Part shown: positions 6,411 to 7,135 of the stretch, piece after piece | Numbering within the stretch: position 1 is the stretch's first letter | How the letters are laid out: every line of letters begins with the position of its first letter | DNA from: Tannerella sp. | Lineage (GTDB): Bacteria; Bacteroidota; Bacteroidia; Bacteroidales; Tannerellaceae | Direction of reading: 5' to 3' | Assembly: GCA_031259505.1 (NCBI GenBank) | Contig: JAIRLL010000350.1 | Coordinates: 1-7,135 of the forward strand | DNA length: 7,135 nucleotides | Notes under the pieces: model-generated | The model's input: the letters and a program-made list of their open reading frames with translations, nothing else | The model's database searches: none | What the model was told of the DNA's origin: nothing | Made by a program: the position numbers and the translations under genes

Positions 6411-6824
6411 ATGGCTACAATTTTCAGTAAGATAGTGGCAGGCGAGATTCCCTGCCACAAGATAGCGGAGAACGGCGCATTTTTTGCGTTTCTCGACATT
6501 CACCCGATTGCCGAAGGGCATACGCTGGTAATCCCGAAGCAGGAGGTCGACTATCTTTTCGACCTCGACGATGAGACGCTGGCAGGCATGATGGCTTTTG
6601 CCAGAAAAGTGGCCTGCGCCATGCAAGCCGCCATTCCGTGCAAACGAATCGGACTGACGGTGATTGGACTGGAAGTGCCGCATGCACATATCCATCTGAT
6701 ACCCATTCAAAAAGAATCCGACATGTTTTTCGGAAACCCGAAACTGAAGCCTGCGCCGGAAGAACTGGCAGCAACGGCAGCTAAAATACGCAAGCATTTC
6801 GCGGAATATCCGGCGAAAACATAA
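6411..6824 (+). CDS. HIT-family (histidine triad) nucleotide hydrolase/transferase
   Basis: The 137-residue cytoplasmic protein is a complete HIT protein of the Hint-like group, which hydrolyses nucleoside phosphoramidates or other alpha-phosphate-substituted nucleotides. It opens with the typical ATIFSKIVAGEIP, has FLDIHPIAEGHTLVIPK (28-43), and ends its core with the triad HAHIHLIP (91-98), where the middle His, H93, is the expected nucleophile. The N-terminal Cys that forms part of a zinc site in some members is Ser here (S6). No Shine-Dalgarno precedes it; it probably depends on read-through from greA. The last 116 nt of the gene plus 24 nt beyond the stop recur as an inverted copy at the right edge of the window. 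The second copy differs from this one at two codons in the C-terminal helix. Confidence 0.94.
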   Translation: MATIFSKIVAGEIPCHKIAENGAFFAFLDIHPIAEGHTLVIPKQEVDYLFDLDDETLAGMMAFARKVACAMQAAIPCKRIGLTVIGLEVPHAHIHLIPIQKESDMFFGNPKLKPAPEELAATAAKIRKHFAEYPAKT

Positions 6825-6848
6825 TTGTAACATATTCAGGATTGCTTC
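6709..6848 (+). repeat. Inverted repeat, left arm (3' end of HIT gene plus 24 nt)
   Basis: This 140-bp arm is the reverse complement of 6996-7135 at 137 of 140 positions. Mismatches fall at 6781 (C here, T in the copy), 6793 (A/T) and 6825 (T/G). The outer 72 bp (6709-6780) match exactly. Similarity stops after 6848; a 3-nt GAA/TTC gap would allow three more matches (GAT/ATC). The outer limit is unknown because the partner arm reaches the window edge. Confidence 0.97.
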
Positions 6849-6854
6849 ATCCTG
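6837..6854 (+). terminator. Weak hairpin downstream of the HIT gene
   Basis: CAGGAT (6837-6842) and ATCCTG (6849-6854) form a perfect 6-bp stem with a TGCTTC loop, followed by only TTT. It may be a weak terminator for greA-HIT. The inner boundary of the inverted repeat (6848/6849) falls exactly between the loop and the 3' strand of this stem. Confidence 0.35.
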
Positions 6855-6995
6855 TTTCGCAAACTCGCAATTCTGCCAAATATAGGATGACGCGGCGGCG
6901 GCCTGCAACGACGCGGCGGGATTGTCCGCCATCCATCAAAAAAATCAGAAAAATCAAAAGACTCAAAGTTCAGACATCATCGCAGTTCCGATGAA
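6849..6995. other. Unique 147-bp spacer between the inverted HIT copies
   Basis: The spacer is not self-complementary, so the structure is a repeat with a true loop and not a perfect fold-back. It holds a 10-bp direct repeat GACGCGGCGG (6889-6898 and 6910-6919, 21-bp period), an A-rich stretch with A-tracts every 7-11 bp (6938-6967), and on the minus strand a TATATTTG (6884-6877) with a TTG 21 bp upstream, which would fire antisense into the HIT gene. A minus-strand frame opening at 6932 (MADNPAASLQ...) runs into antisense HIT sequence. I recognise no family in it and do not call it a gene. Confidence 0.5.
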
Positions 6996-7135
6996 GAAGC
7001 AATCCTGAATATGTTACACTTATGTTTTCGCCGGATATTCCGCGAAATGCATGCGTATTTTAACTGCCGTTGCTGCCAGTTCTTCCGGCGCAGGCTTCAG
7101 TTTCGGGTTTCCGAAAAACATGTCGGATTCTTTTT
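6996..7135 (-). repeat. Inverted repeat, right arm
   Basis: Inverted partner of 6709-6848 (137/140 identical). It reaches the last base of the window, so its full length cannot be determined. Confidence 0.97.
7020..7135 (-). CDS. Second HIT-family gene copy, 3' fragment cut by the window edge
   Basis: Read on the minus strand, the last 37 residues of a HIT protein are visible, from KESDMFFGNP to the end EYPAKT, followed by TAA at 7022-7020. It matches the complete HIT protein except for Ala to Val and Lys to Met in the C-terminal helix (TAVKIRMHF against TAAKIRKHF). The histidine triad would lie beyond the window, so it cannot be known whether the copy is intact or a fragment. If real, the two genes converge tail to tail; an assembly or amplification fold-back is the other explanation. 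Confidence 0.6.
   Translation of the reverse strand, partial: KESDMFFGNPKLKPAPEELAATAVKIRMHFAEYPAKT

Noticed and set aside
6402..6932. A 176-codon minus-strand frame opposite the HIT gene
   Set aside because: Most of it is the antisense of a well-supported HIT gene and is Cys/Arg-rich like shadow frames. Only the first 35 residues are outside, and these are not recognisable.
6936..6968. A-rich short repeats as a CRISPR-like or origin-like array
   Set aside because: The units are 7-11 bp, irregular and without spacers; it is simple A-rich sequence.
6709..7135. Insertion sequence with long terminal inverted repeats
   Set aside because: The arms are HIT coding sequence, the 147-bp interior has no transposase, and no target-site duplication can be seen.

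Overview
The window looks like a stretch of Bacteroidota chromosome, probably Bacteroidales. Four upstream regions carry the phylum's -7 box TAnnTTTG. Two of these also have a TTG/TTTG -33 box exactly 19 bp upstream. Most genes lack a Shine-Dalgarno sequence. The gene families (DUF4369/thioredoxin-like lipoprotein, single-domain SIS isomerase, long PutA, greA-HIT pair) also fit. This is inferred from sequence features only; no species is named.

Layout. Positions 3-1922 (+) hold the 3' part of putA: the glutamate-semialdehyde dehydrogenase domain and a C-terminal extension, cut by the left edge. A non-coding gap ends in a good promoter (2155-2184) for a metallophosphoesterase (2207-2908, +). 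This gene converges on a two-gene minus-strand operon: an SIS-domain sugar-phosphate isomerase (4467-3850) followed 2 nt later by a PfkB-type sugar kinase (3847-2921). The isomerase shares a short divergent promoter region with a DUF4369/thioredoxin-fold lipoprotein (4554-5714, +), whose canonical CxxC redox site is absent. Next comes greA (5925-6395, +) with an elaborate leader: consensus promoter, 12-bp palindrome near +1, terminator-like hairpin with a U-tract, then an AGGAGG Shine-Dalgarno. A HIT-family hydrolase (6411-6824, +) follows 15 nt downstream and is probably co-transcribed with greA.

The right end is the unusual part. The last 140 bases (6996-7135) are the reverse complement of 6709-6848 with only three mismatches. 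A second copy of the 3' end of the HIT gene therefore faces the first one tail to tail across a 147-bp unique spacer. The copy runs off the window, so it could be a real inverted duplication or a fold-back assembly or amplification product.

Functionally the genes are mostly housekeeping or central metabolism: proline catabolism, sugar-phosphate handling (possibly arabinose-5-phosphate for Kdo), an envelope lipoprotein, transcript-cleavage factor and nucleotide hydrolase. I see no defence system, CRISPR array, tRNA, rRNA or insertion sequence. The observations most worth following are the inverted HIT duplication and the greA leader.
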